A stretch of DNA of 64,000 nt, from positions 1 to 64,000 of the forward strand of contig CAJQPN010000019.1 of NCBI GenBank assembly GCA_905480195.1, written 5' to 3'. Position 1 is the stretch's first letter. Every line of letters starts with the position of its first letter. The translations under genes and the position numbers were made by a program. The notes beneath the pieces are model-generated. The model saw nothing but the letters and a program-made list of their open reading frames with translations, was not told the origin of the DNA and searched no databases. This DNA comes from an uncultured Acidimicrobiales bacterium (GTDB taxonomy: Bacteria; Actinomycetota; Acidimicrobiia; Acidimicrobiales; Aldehydirespiratoraceae). Shown piece by piece: positions 26,086 through 34,632 of this stretch.

Positions 26086-27171
26086 ATGTCGATCGGTCGA
26101 GTCCGTCCCGCCATCACCGGCCTGCCCGCCTACCACCCGGGGAAGGCCGCCGAACAAGCTGAGGCCGAGCACGGCATCAGCGGCGCCGTCAAGCTCGCCT
26201 CGAACGAGAACCCGTACGAGCCGATCCCGCAGGTCGTCGAGGCAATGCAGGAAGCTGCGAAGGGAGTCAACCGGTACGCCGACCACCGCGCCACTGGGCT
26301 CCGCGAGGCAATCGGAGACTGGATCGGGGTTGACGAGCGTCAGGTCTCGGTCGGGTGCGGCTCCGTAGGCCTGCTCCAACAGCTGTTCTTGACCTATGTC
26401 GATGCTGGCGACGAGGTGGTCAGTCCGTGGCGTTCCTTCGAGGCGTATCCGATTTTCGCCCAGCTGATGGGGGCCACCTTCGTCGAGGTACCCCTCGTGG
26501 ATCATCGCTTCGATCTTGAAGCTGCGGCCGCTGCCGTCATCCCTGCCACCAAGCTCGTGCTCCTCGCCACGCCAAACAACCCCACCGGAACAGCGGTTTC
26601 GACCGCAGAGATCCACGAATTCGTCTCGGGTCTACCCTCCGACGTCATCGTGGTCGTCGACGAGGCCTACCGAGAGTTTCTCGATCCGGGGTTTGGTGAC
26701 CCGGTACGCGATCTCGTCCCGCAGTTCGCCAATCTCGTTGTCACGCGCACGCTGTCAAAGGCGTACGGTCTCGCCGGGGTCCGAACCGGTTACCTCGTCG
26801 CCCACCCTGACGTAGTGACCGAGGTAGACAAGACACTCGTGCCGTTCGCAGTGAATGCGGTCGCACAGGCTGGGGCGCTCGCCGCAGTGCGCAACGCATC
26901 TGCCTACAAACCGGCGATCGACCGGCTCCTTGCCGAACGGAACCGTGTGGTCTCCGCCCTTACGGATGCGGGTTGGAAGCTCCCCGACAGCCAGGCGAAC
27001 TTCGTCTACCTCGATCTCGGCGAACGTACGCTCGAGGTGTGTGTCGAGCTCGAGCGCCGGGGTGTCGTCACCCGCCCGTTCGCAGGAGAGGGGCTGCGGG
27101 TTACGATCGGTACGCCGGAGGAGAACGCGAAGTTCCTTGGTGCCATGGCCGAGATCGGTGGCGACGCATGA
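26086..27171 (+). CDS. hisC: Histidinol-phosphate aminotransferase-like enzyme
   Basis: 361 residues. Fold-type I aminotransferase: LASNENPYEP near the N-terminus, LLATPNNPTGTAVS, VVVDEAYREFLDP, PLP Lys in TRTLSKAYGLAGVRTGY, and the terminal Arg motif GLRVTIGTPEEN. It matches HisC-type enzymes, which convert histidinol phosphate and 2-oxoglutarate, though many members prefer phenylalanine or tyrosine. ATG 26086 is favoured over GTG 26071 by a CATACT box 6 nt upstream. It overlaps the alkylsulfatase-like gene as ATGA, not other his genes, so a role outside histidine synthesis is possible. Confidence 0.85.
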   Translation: MSIGRVRPAITGLPAYHPGKAAEQAEAEHGISGAVKLASNENPYEPIPQVVEAMQEAAKGVNRYADHRATGLREAIGDWIGVDERQVSVGCGSVGLLQQLFLTYVDAGDEVVSPWRSFEAYPIFAQLMGATFVEVPLVDHRFDLEAAAAAVIPATKLVLLATPNNPTGTAVSTAEIHEFVSGLPSDVIVVVDEAYREFLDPGFGDPVRDLVPQFANLVVTRTLSKAYGLAGVRTGYLVAHPDVVTEVDKTLVPFAVNAVAQAGALAAVRNASAYKPAIDRLLAERNRVVSALTDAGWKLPDSQANFVYLDLGERTLEVCVELERRGVVTRPFAGEGLRVTIGTPEENAKFLGAMAEIGGDA

Positions 27172-28874
27172 CGAATCCCCAAAGTTTCGCTTTCGATGCG
27201 ACCTCGACCGGCATCGGCCCAAAAGGGGAGATTGCTCATCAGTCGTTGATCGACCACACCGAACGTCTTGAGCGCCGCCTCTGGACGGTCACCGAGGGGG
27301 TTTGGTGCCTTGTTGGCAACGGTCTCTCCAACCAGATCTTCGTCGAGGGTCCAGACGGCGTGATCGCAATCGACACCGGAGAGTGTCGAGAGGAGATGGC
27401 AGCAGCGATCGCAGAGCTCCGAACGGTCACCCATCGTCCGATCGTGGCGGTGATCTACACCCACTTCCACTATACGAATGGGACGTCCGCAATCCTGGAC
27501 GACTCACCGGGTCCGCTTCCGATATGGGGGCATGAAGGGATCGAGGGGAACTTGGCCCGCATGGGCACTGAGGTCGGGCCAGTTGCTCGGCGAGGTCTGA
27601 TCGAGCAGTTCGGGACCGACCTTCCCGCTGACGGGCCCGACGGGCTGCTCAACGTCGGGCTTGGGCTCGCCTATCGGTTCTCGGAGCACGCGCCATTCAC
27701 AGCAGGGTTCCTGCCCCCCGATCATCGGATCAGTCAACCAACGACCGCAACCATCGCCGGACTCGAGGTCGAATTCCGGCCTGCACCGTCGGATGCCGAT
27801 GACAACGTCACCATCTGGTTCCCCTCGAAGAAGCTCTGTATCAACAACATCGTGTGGCCGGCGCTGTTCAACGTCTTCCCCATCCGGGGCGAGGAGTACC
27901 GAGACCCGAGAGTGCTCCTCGACGGTGTCGATCACATCGTCGGACTCGAGCCCGAGCATCTGGTGTGCGCACATGGCCCCCCGCTCTCGGGGCGCGAACA
28001 AATCACGCTCGAGACGGTTCGCTACCGCGACAGCATCCAGTTCCTTTGGGACCAGACAGTCCGTGGAATCAACCGTGGTCTGAGCAGTGCGGAGATCGGG
28101 GCGGCGGTGCGACTGCCGGACGAGTACGCAGCGTCGTACTTCACGCAGATGCACTACGGGCTCGCCGAGCATCACGTACGGCAGATCCAGGCCGGGTTGC
28201 GGGGCTGGTTCGACGGTGAGCCCGCCACTCTTTTCCCGTTACCGCCAGGCGATCGTGCCGAGCGACTCGTCGCTGGCTTCGGGGGCACTGAGCGCGTTCG
28301 TGAAACGTGTGATCGAGCGATGGCCGAGGACGACCTCCGGTGGGCGATCGAACTCGCAAGCTGGCTCGTTCGCCTCGACGACGGGACCGTTGAAGATCGG
28401 CAGCGGCTGGCAACGGCCCTACGAACGGTCGGTCAGCGGACTACCTCAGCCAACGTCCGCAACTGGACCCTCACGCGTGCGCTCGAGCTCGAAGGTTCCA
28501 TCGATCTGAGTAGACACCGCCGGCACACGTTCGGTTTCCGCGCTGCGCTCGCCCTCAGTCCGAACGACCTCATCGCCGCCCTACGGGTCCGGGTCGACCC
28601 CGATCTGGCGGAGGGGATTGATGCCCACCTCGCGTTTGATGTCGCGGATCATGGGCGTATCGGCCTACACCTGCGACGATCGGTTGCGGTTCCGACCACT
28701 GGTGACGGTGCCGATGCACTCGTGACGCTTGATCGGACAACGCTCGCAGAGCTCGTCGCCGAACGGCTTTGCCTCACCGATGCCGTGGCCGCCGGACGGG
28801 CCTCGGTGACGGGTGAGCGTTCGACGGTTGCCGCGCTGGCACGGGCGATCGGGCTGGAGTCGATGCTGACCTAG
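27168..28874 (+). CDS. Alkyl-sulfatase-like metallo-beta-lactamase-fold protein
   Basis: 568 residues with the three-part layout of SdsA1-type alkylsulfatases: MBL domain (about 40-280), an all-helical dimerisation domain (about 290-430) and an SCP2-like C-terminal domain (about 445-568, with TLDRTTLAELV). The metal site differs from the family: HxHxDH reads H99-F-H101-Y-T103-N104, and the Glu-containing ligand loops read SDADDN and CINNI; only the late His (AHG, 269) is plain. The protein may bind one metal or act on another substrate. ATG 27168 overlaps the hisC stop (ATGA). The end converges with the next gene, overlapping as CTAG. Confidence 0.8.
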   Translation: MTNPQSFAFDATSTGIGPKGEIAHQSLIDHTERLERRLWTVTEGVWCLVGNGLSNQIFVEGPDGVIAIDTGECREEMAAAIAELRTVTHRPIVAVIYTHFHYTNGTSAILDDSPGPLPIWGHEGIEGNLARMGTEVGPVARRGLIEQFGTDLPADGPDGLLNVGLGLAYRFSEHAPFTAGFLPPDHRISQPTTATIAGLEVEFRPAPSDADDNVTIWFPSKKLCINNIVWPALFNVFPIRGEEYRDPRVLLDGVDHIVGLEPEHLVCAHGPPLSGREQITLETVRYRDSIQFLWDQTVRGINRGLSSAEIGAAVRLPDEYAASYFTQMHYGLAEHHVRQIQAGLRGWFDGEPATLFPLPPGDRAERLVAGFGGTERVRETCDRAMAEDDLRWAIELASWLVRLDDGTVEDRQRLATALRTVGQRTTSANVRNWTLTRALELEGSIDLSRHRRHTFGFRAALALSPNDLIAALRVRVDPDLAEGIDAHLAFDVADHGRIGLHLRRSVAVPTTGDGADALVTLDRTTLAELVAERLCLTDAVAAGRASVTGERSTVAALARAIGLESMLT

Positions 28875-29902
28875 CCCGCTGCGTCGAACGCAGCCAAGAC
28901 GGCGACCATGTTGTGGCCGAGCTCCTCGGTCGCGTATCCACCTTCCATCACGAGCACGGTCGGAATCCCGAAGCCCGCGAGTCGCACGCCGAGCGTGGCG
29001 AAGTCGACTCGTCGGAGCTGGAAGTGTGAGATCGGGTCATCAACGAACGTGTCGAGCCCGAGGGACACCACCAGCGCGTCGGGTCGTTGCGATTCGACCC
29101 ACGCTCCTGCGTGCTCGAGGGTGGCGAACCAGGTCCTCGCATCGGTACCTCGCGGTAGCGGGAGATTGAGATTGTGACCAGCCCCCGCGTCAGCGCCGAC
29201 CTCGTCGTCGTGTCCGAGGAAGTAGGGGAACTCCTCGAAGGGGTCGGCATGAATGCTGCAAACGCTTACGTCGGACCTGTCGTAAAAGATGTCTTGTGTG
29301 CCATTGCCATGGTGATAGTCGACGTCGAGGACCGCAACCCGCCCTACTCCTGCGTTACGCATCCGCTGCGCAGCAATCGCGGCATTGTTCAGATAGCAAT
29401 ACCCTCCGAACTGGTCCTTCATTGCGTGGTGTCCGGGCGGTCGGCAACGGGCGAAGACGGCGCGCTCGCCACCGACTACCCGATCGGCTGCGGTCTGCGC
29501 AATCGCAGCACTGTCGGCTACAGCCGGCCAGGTTCCCGCGCCGATCGAACAGTCGGCTGCAAACGAGTAATAGCCGAGTTGTGCCTCGAGGTTGCGAGGC
29601 CGTACGTCGCGGAACCGGCGGGCGGGCCAACCGAACGCCATCGCACTCGGCGCCCGGTGTCCTTCGGCGGTCCAACGACGCCATGCCGTAGACAAGAAGT
29701 CGACATACTCGGGGTGGTGGACCGCTTCAGCGGCTGAGCGGTCGAATGGATCTGGTTCCTCGAGCACAAAGTTCTCGGCGGCGCTGATCGCCACATCGAC
29801 GTGCTCAGCCCTCGCCGGTGACTCCCAGCTCTGGATCAGCTCAGCGCCGTCGAGTTCGAGGCAGTGATGGGCAGCATGGACATCGGATCGGATTACCAAC
29901 AC
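28871..29902 (-). CDS. Histone deacetylase-family (acetylpolyamine-type) amidohydrolase
   Basis: 343 residues. Catalytic signatures: RPPGHHAMKDQFGGYCYLNN with the His pair, VAVLDVDYHHGNGTQDIFYD with the zinc Asp and His, and VSLGLDTFVDDP near the C-terminus. Bacterial members remove acetyl groups from acetylpolyamines or acetylated small molecules in the cytoplasm. GTG 29902 is preferred because the domain begins at once (LVIRSDVHAAHHCLELDG) and GACGAT lies 6 nt upstream; GTG 29941 is an alternative. It is divergent from the LLM gene and convergent with the alkylsulfatase-like gene. Confidence 0.9.
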   Translation of the reverse strand: MLVIRSDVHAAHHCLELDGAELIQSWESPARAEHVDVAISAAENFVLEEPDPFDRSAAEAVHHPEYVDFLSTAWRRWTAEGHRAPSAMAFGWPARRFRDVRPRNLEAQLGYYSFAADCSIGAGTWPAVADSAAIAQTAADRVVGGERAVFARCRPPGHHAMKDQFGGYCYLNNAAIAAQRMRNAGVGRVAVLDVDYHHGNGTQDIFYDRSDVSVCSIHADPFEEFPYFLGHDDEVGADAGAGHNLNLPLPRGTDARTWFATLEHAGAWVESQRPDALVVSLGLDTFVDDPISHFQLRRVDFATLGVRLAGFGIPTVLVMEGGYATEELGHNMVAVLAAFDAAG

Positions 29903-29945
29903 GACATGATCGTCGCAGGAGTCGGAACGCAGGGCCAGCACCGCC

Positions 29946-29951
29946 TAGCGT
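29946..29951 (+). promoter_or_regulatory. -10 box TAGCGT of the LLM oxidoreductase gene (leaderless)
   Basis: Six bases before ATG 29958. Confidence 0.5.
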
Positions 29952-29957
29952 CGCGGA

Positions 29958-30836
29958 ATGGCTCATGAACTGAAGTTCGGCTGGCTCTCGCCGGTGATCG
30001 GCAACGCAGGCAGCAATCACCAGTCGATCGTTCTCTACCAGCAAGACCACATCCTCCCTGAAGCGCTGCCGTTCTTCGACAGCCTCTGGATCGCCGACCA
30101 TTTCTATGGATTCGATGCCCGAACCGATCCCTTCCTCGAGGCTTGGACCACGCTCACGTGGTTGGGAGCGAGATTCCCCGACGTCACGCTCTGCCATCAC
30201 GTACTCGGTCACGGCTACCGGCCGCCGGCGCTCACCGCAAAGATGGCAGCCACATTGCAGACGCTCTCAGGCGGCCGCTTCGTACTGGGGGTAGGCGCCG
30301 GTTGGCGGGCTGACGAATACGGGGCGTACGGCTACGACTTTCCGAAACCATCGGTGCGTTTTGCTCAGCTCGAGGAACTGATCCAAATCTGCCGACTGAT
30401 GTGGACTGAGGACCACCCCACGTTCCAGGGTGAGCATTTCAGTATCGACGACGCAAGTGCACCTCCCTTGCCTGATCCGGTGCCTCCTATCTGCATCGGC
30501 GCGTTCGGAGCCAAAGTCGGTCTTCCACTTGTGGGCCGCCAAGCCGACCAGTGGAACTGCTTCTATCTCGACGAAGCAGACTGGAAGATGCGGCTCGACA
30601 TCGTTCGCGAGTCGGCTGATCAAGCGGGTCGTGATCCGCATGAAATCGAGGTCGGGACGACGATCGAGCGGGCCCTGCCAACCACCGATGCGGAGAGCGA
30701 AGCGCTTCTGCACCACCTGAGCCACCTCCACGAGCAGGAGATCAGCCACTTCACAATGGATTTCGGTCATCCGCTGACCCCTGAGCACGTCCACCGCTTC
30801 AAAGAGCAGGTCATGGACGTCATGCGCGCCGAGTGA
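29958..30836 (+). CDS. LLM-class (F420-dependent type) oxidoreductase
   Basis: 292 residues. Luciferase-like TIM barrel: SLWIADHFYGFD near 40, LTWLGARFPDVTLCHHVLGHGYRPP, AATLQTLSGGRFVLGVGAGWRADEY, and PPICIGAFGAK. These features match F420- or FMN-dependent oxidoreductases of actinobacteria. A TAGCGT box lies 6 nt before ATG 29958. Its stop overlaps the following MFS start as GTGA, so the two are co-translated, suggesting that the transporter handles its substrate or product (inference). Cofactor and substrate are unproven. Confidence 0.88.
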   Translation: MAHELKFGWLSPVIGNAGSNHQSIVLYQQDHILPEALPFFDSLWIADHFYGFDARTDPFLEAWTTLTWLGARFPDVTLCHHVLGHGYRPPALTAKMAATLQTLSGGRFVLGVGAGWRADEYGAYGYDFPKPSVRFAQLEELIQICRLMWTEDHPTFQGEHFSIDDASAPPLPDPVPPICIGAFGAKVGLPLVGRQADQWNCFYLDEADWKMRLDIVRESADQAGRDPHEIEVGTTIERALPTTDAESEALLHHLSHLHEQEISHFTMDFGHPLTPEHVHRFKEQVMDVMRAE

Positions 30837-32068
30837 CCAATACACAGACGCGAGCGCCGATCCCTCTCGCGCTGCGGGTCCTGCTGGGCGCTTACTTCCT
30901 GAATGCGTTCGCCACGGTGGGCACAGTGACGATTGTCGGGAAGCAGGTGTTCGACATGACCGGTCGCGAGCTTGATCTCGGTCTCATCGGCCTAGCAGAG
31001 TTCCTTCCCATGGCGCTGCTGGCGCCCTTCACCGGATCGCTCGCTGACCGCTTTGATCGTCGGCTCATGTTCGGGATCGGGCTCAGCGGTGACGTCGCCG
31101 TCTCCATCGCCATGTTCGCCTATATCAACTCCAATCCGACATCGATCGCCCCGATCTTTGGGCTCATGGTGCTTTTCGCAGTGACCCGCTCGCTCGGTAC
31201 GCCAGCCGCACGGGCTATCACGATCGACATGGCGCCTCCCGATGTGCTTGAGCGCGTCATTCCTCTTCGATCGGTTTCTTTCCAAGCCGGTATTATCTCT
31301 GGCCCATTGGTGCTCGCATGGGTGTTCGTGGTCGACATCGCAGCGCCGTATCTCGTCGCAGCCGTTGCCTACGGGCTTGCAATCGTCATCGTGGCATCAA
31401 TGCCGAAGCTGGCAACCCGGAAACTCGCGACCCGCGGGAGCGTGCAGGCCATTCGCGACGCTCGGGAAGGTTTGCGCTTCATCAAACGTCAACCGGTGGT
31501 TTTCGGCGCAATCAGTCTCGATCTGTTTGCGGTCCTCTTCGGGGGCATCATTGCGCTTCTACCGGCGATTGCGGAAAAGCGCCTCGGGGTGGGTGCCGTG
31601 GGTCTTGGGGGTCTTCGGGCGGCGGTCGGCGCCGGTGCAGCTGTGGTTGCACTCGGACTCGCAGTGCGGCCCGTACGCCGTCACGTCGGCAAGGTGCTGC
31701 TCGGCGTGATCGCCGTCTTCGGGCTGATGCACGTCGTGGTGGCGTTGACCACCAGCTACGTGGTGGCGGTCCTCGCGCTGGTGATCGCAGCCGGTTCCGA
31801 TCAGATATCGGTCTACATCCGCTCAACGCTTGTTCCACTCGCAACACCAGAAGAGATGCGCGGACGTGTCCTCGCTGTCGAAAATGTGTTCATCGGCGCG
31901 TCGAACGAGCTTGGGGCGGTCGAGTCGGGGCTCACGGCCGCTGCCTTCGGGTTGGTGGGCGCGATGTTGCTCGGCTCTGTCGGCACCATCGTCGTCGTTG
32001 CCGTCTGGTGGCGGTACTTCCCGGCGTTACGCGACGTCGACCGGTTCTCGGAGGTCCGTGCGCCCTAG
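30833..32068 (+). CDS. MFS transporter (DHA3-like)
   Basis: 411 residues, about 12 membrane helices. The first half contains FTGSLADRFDRRLMFGIGL, the MFS motif A region, and the loop after helix 10 has ATPEEMRGRVLAVENVFIGASNELGA, typical of the DHA3/TMEM-like exporters. GTG 30833 overlaps the LLM stop (GTGA). The end converges with the alcohol dehydrogenase, sharing CTAG. Probably a drug or metabolite exporter; substrate unknown. Confidence 0.88.
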   Translation: MTNTQTRAPIPLALRVLLGAYFLNAFATVGTVTIVGKQVFDMTGRELDLGLIGLAEFLPMALLAPFTGSLADRFDRRLMFGIGLSGDVAVSIAMFAYINSNPTSIAPIFGLMVLFAVTRSLGTPAARAITIDMAPPDVLERVIPLRSVSFQAGIISGPLVLAWVFVVDIAAPYLVAAVAYGLAIVIVASMPKLATRKLATRGSVQAIRDAREGLRFIKRQPVVFGAISLDLFAVLFGGIIALLPAIAEKRLGVGAVGLGGLRAAVGAGAAVVALGLAVRPVRRHVGKVLLGVIAVFGLMHVVVALTTSYVVAVLALVIAAGSDQISVYIRSTLVPLATPEEMRGRVLAVENVFIGASNELGAVESGLTAAAFGLVGAMLLGSVGTIVVVAVWWRYFPALRDVDRFSEVRAP

Positions 32069-33153
32069 CCGTGGGGGAGAAGGACCGTGCGAGCCTCGGT
32101 CCCGGCCCGCATTGCGTCAAAGGCGGGTATGAGACCGTCGAGACCCGCTGTGTTGCTGATCATCTCGTCGAGTTTCAGCATGCCCTTCATGTACAGGTCG
32201 GCGAGCGTCCGGAAGTCCTTGCGAGGACGAGCGCCGCCGGCGCGAATGCCCATCAGATTCTTGTTCTGATGCAAGGATTGAAAGTTGTAGGTGACGCTCG
32301 CTGTCAGATCTGGGACTCCGACGGCGCAGATGTTGCCTCCGGCCCTCGTCATCTGGATGGCGTCTGCCAGCAGTCCGGTGTGGCCGACAACCTCGAACGC
32401 GTGGTGAACCCCGCCGCCGCTGAGTGCCTTGACGGCGCCGATTGCATCAAAATCGTCCCCCTCGGCAACGAGGAAGTCGGTAGCGCCGAAGGCGGTTGCG
32501 AGCTTTTCCTTTTCAGCGATGCGGTCGATGGCGATGATCTGCTTCGCCCCGACCAGCTTTGCCGCCTGGATAACGTTCAACCCCACTCCACCAGCACCGA
32601 TGACGACCACGCTGTCGCCGAGTCCGACCCGGGCCCGGTTGAACACTGCGCCCGTGCCGGTCATCACTCCGCAGCCAATCAAGGCGGCCGAGGCAAGCGG
32701 CATCTCCTTGGGGATCGGGACGCACTGGTTCTCCGAAACGATCGTCTCCTGCACGAAGGCACCAAGGTTCGCGAAGTTGTAGAGCGGTTGATCACCCTCG
32801 GTATAGGGCTGGGCCAGACCGCCCATACCGACGGCACAGTTGCCTGGGGCGCCCGCCTCGCAGTCGGAGCAATGCCCACAGTTGCCAAATGTCGACAGAA
32901 CAACGTGATCGCCCACCTGCGTGTACGTCACTGCCGACCCCACGGCCACGACTTTGCCGGCCGCTTCATGGCCTGGCACGAGGGGAGTCGGCATGTAGTA
33001 CTTGCCGTGGATACAGCTCATGTCACTGCCGCACACACCGGCGGCGTGGATCTCCACTCGAACCTGGCGCGGCGCAAGTTCACCGACCAGTTCGATCTCA
33101 TTTGACAGCCGGACGCTGTCCTCGGTGGTGCCCTCGCAGATGAGTCCCTGCAT
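32065..33153 (-). CDS. Zinc-containing alcohol dehydrogenase
   Basis: 362 residues. Medium-chain dehydrogenase: catalytic zinc ligands Cys in AGVCGSD and His in VPGHEAAG, structural zinc cysteines in NCGHCSDCEAGAPGNC, and the NAD-binding VVIGAGGVGLNVIQAA with DR afterwards (NAD preference). It oxidises alcohols or reduces aldehydes. ATG 33153 carries an AGAGAG ribosome site and is preferred over upstream codons, which would run into the divergent EamA gene. The substrate is not evident; formaldehyde/mycothiol enzymes are one possibility among several. Confidence 0.9.
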   Translation of the reverse strand: MQGLICEGTTEDSVRLSNEIELVGELAPRQVRVEIHAAGVCGSDMSCIHGKYYMPTPLVPGHEAAGKVVAVGSAVTYTQVGDHVVLSTFGNCGHCSDCEAGAPGNCAVGMGGLAQPYTEGDQPLYNFANLGAFVQETIVSENQCVPIPKEMPLASAALIGCGVMTGTGAVFNRARVGLGDSVVVIGAGGVGLNVIQAAKLVGAKQIIAIDRIAEKEKLATAFGATDFLVAEGDDFDAIGAVKALSGGGVHHAFEVVGHTGLLADAIQMTRAGGNICAVGVPDLTASVTYNFQSLHQNKNLMGIRAGGARPRKDFRTLADLYMKGMLKLDEMISNTAGLDGLIPAFDAMRAGTEARTVLLPHG

Positions 33154-33243
33154 GTCTCTCTCCGATCTCCGTGCGCCCTGGGGAAGCATTCTGCTGCGTC
33201 GAGCACTGCGGAGGCCAGTTGATGGCCTCACCTGCCACCCGCC

Positions 33244-33249
33244 TAGCCT
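33244..33249 (+). promoter_or_regulatory. -10 box TAGCCT of the EamA gene (leaderless)
   Basis: Six bases before GTG 33256. Confidence 0.5.
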
Positions 33250-33255
33250 CGATTC

Positions 33256-34092
33256 GTGGCTGTCTTTCTCAGCGTGCTCACCGCAGCACTGTTCGGTGCG
33301 GGTGACTTTCTCGGCGGGCTGGCAGGTCGCCGAGTCCGTGTGATCCAAGTGCTCGCCGTGTCGCACCTAGTCGGGCTCGCAGGAATCACCGCCGCTGCGT
33401 TGATCCTCGCCGACGACTTCATCGCCGTCGATCTCGCCTGGGGTGCTTGCGCTGGTGCGGTGGGACTCATCGGACTCGGGTTGCTCTATCGGGGGCTGGC
33501 GCGAGGCCCGATGGGGGTGGTTGCGCCTCTCACGGCGATCACGTCGGCGGCAGTGCCTGCGAGCTGGGGTGTAGTCATTGGCAACGACACCTTGACGTTC
33601 GGTGCATGGGTGGGTGTGGTGGTCGCCCTCATCTCCGTGATCTTGGTGAGCGGGGAACGGACCGGAGGCCAGGGTGTCCCACCCCTGACGGTGATCGAAG
33701 CGTTGATTGCCGGCACCGGTTTCGGTTTCATGTTCGTGATCTTGGAGCAGACCGATGCTGCAGCTGCGCCCTGGCCAATCGTGGGTGCTCGCCTCTTGAC
33801 CGGAGGAGGTCTTCTCCTTTTCTTTGTCGCTCGTCGCCAGCAAATCGTGCCCAACGATCAGACATCACGTCGACTCCTGGTCGGGCTCGGAGTTTTCGAC
33901 ACCAGCTCCAACGCGTTGTTCCTGTACGCCGCCGATGCGGGTTCGCTGACGATCGCCGCCGTCCTGTCGTCGCTCTATCCGGTCTCTACCGCAGTGCTCG
34001 CAAGCATTGTGGTCAAAGAGCGCCTCACCCCTGTCCAACAGCTTGGCTTCATCGCCGCCCTCACCGGTGCCGTCCTGATCGCCGTGGCCTGA
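33256..34092 (+). CDS. EamA/DMT-family transporter
   Basis: 278 residues, ten predicted membrane helices in two repeats, with GAGDFLGGLAGRR in helix 1 and the second EamA unit ending in VLASIVVKERLTPVQQLGFIAALTGAVLI. Such proteins export metabolites such as amino acids or purines. GTG 33256 follows TAGCCT by 6 nt (leaderless). It precedes the YbaK-like gene by 51 nt. Substrate unknown. Confidence 0.88.
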   Translation: MAVFLSVLTAALFGAGDFLGGLAGRRVRVIQVLAVSHLVGLAGITAAALILADDFIAVDLAWGACAGAVGLIGLGLLYRGLARGPMGVVAPLTAITSAAVPASWGVVIGNDTLTFGAWVGVVVALISVILVSGERTGGQGVPPLTVIEALIAGTGFGFMFVILEQTDAAAAPWPIVGARLLTGGGLLLFFVARRQQIVPNDQTSRRLLVGLGVFDTSSNALFLYAADAGSLTIAAVLSSLYPVSTAVLASIVVKERLTPVQQLGFIAALTGAVLIAVA

Positions 34093-34143
34093 CCGAGGCT
34101 CTGGGTCCGTCACTGATCAAACGTCCAGTGCAACAATGAGCGA

Positions 34144-34629
34144 GTGGATCCTGTCATCGCAAGCCTCAACACGACGGGCGTCGACTACGAACTGGTGGCG
34201 TGCGACCCTGACCTCGCTGACACCGCGGCTTTTTGTGAGGCGTATGGGTACTCCCTCGACGACAGCGCCAACGCGATCCTCGTCGTCGGGAAATCCGGGG
34301 ACCGGCCAATGGCCTGCTGCCTGGTACTCGCATCCACCCGCCTCGATGTAAACGGCGTGGTCCGAAAGCGGCTCGGCACTCGCAAAGCATCCTTTGCCAG
34401 CGCGGAGGAGACAATCGCGCGTTCGGGAGGCATGCAGATCGGGGGCGTCACCCCGTTCGGTCTGCCGGCCGACCTTCCCGTCTGGATCGACCATCGGGTT
34501 ATGACGCGCAACCTTGTGATCGTCGGCGGCGGCGGTCGAGATCGCAAAGTCCTGTGTTCGCCCGACGCAGTAGCTGCGTTGCCGGCCGCAGAGGTGATCG
34601 AAGGCCTCGCCAAAGCACCTGGCGACTAG
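34144..34629 (+). CDS. YbaK/EbsC-family aminoacyl-tRNA deacylase-like protein
   Basis: 161 residues, the usual size. Family features: a Cys/Asp-containing N-terminus, VGKSGDRPMACCLVLAS, KRLGTRKASFASAEE with the catalytic-region Lys, and GGVTPFGLPADLPVWID. These enzymes hydrolyse mischarged tRNA (for example Cys-tRNAPro). GTG 34144 has AACAAT 6 nt upstream. It is three bases ahead of the frameshifted MFS gene. Confidence 0.88.
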   Translation: MDPVIASLNTTGVDYELVACDPDLADTAAFCEAYGYSLDDSANAILVVGKSGDRPMACCLVLASTRLDVNGVVRKRLGTRKASFASAEETIARSGGMQIGGVTPFGLPADLPVWIDHRVMTRNLVIVGGGGRDRKVLCSPDAVAALPAAEVIEGLAKAPGD

Positions 34630-34632
34630 CAC

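Noticed and set aside
29903-29941. GTG 29941 as the start of the deacetylase-family gene
   Set aside because: It adds 13 residues unlike the family and leaves the start less well placed relative to promoter-like sequence than GTG 29902; kept as an alternative only.
31318-33105. Plus-strand frame of 595 codons spanning the MFS and alcohol dehydrogenase genes
   Set aside because: Arg/Gly-rich composition without domains; both true genes are clear in other frames.
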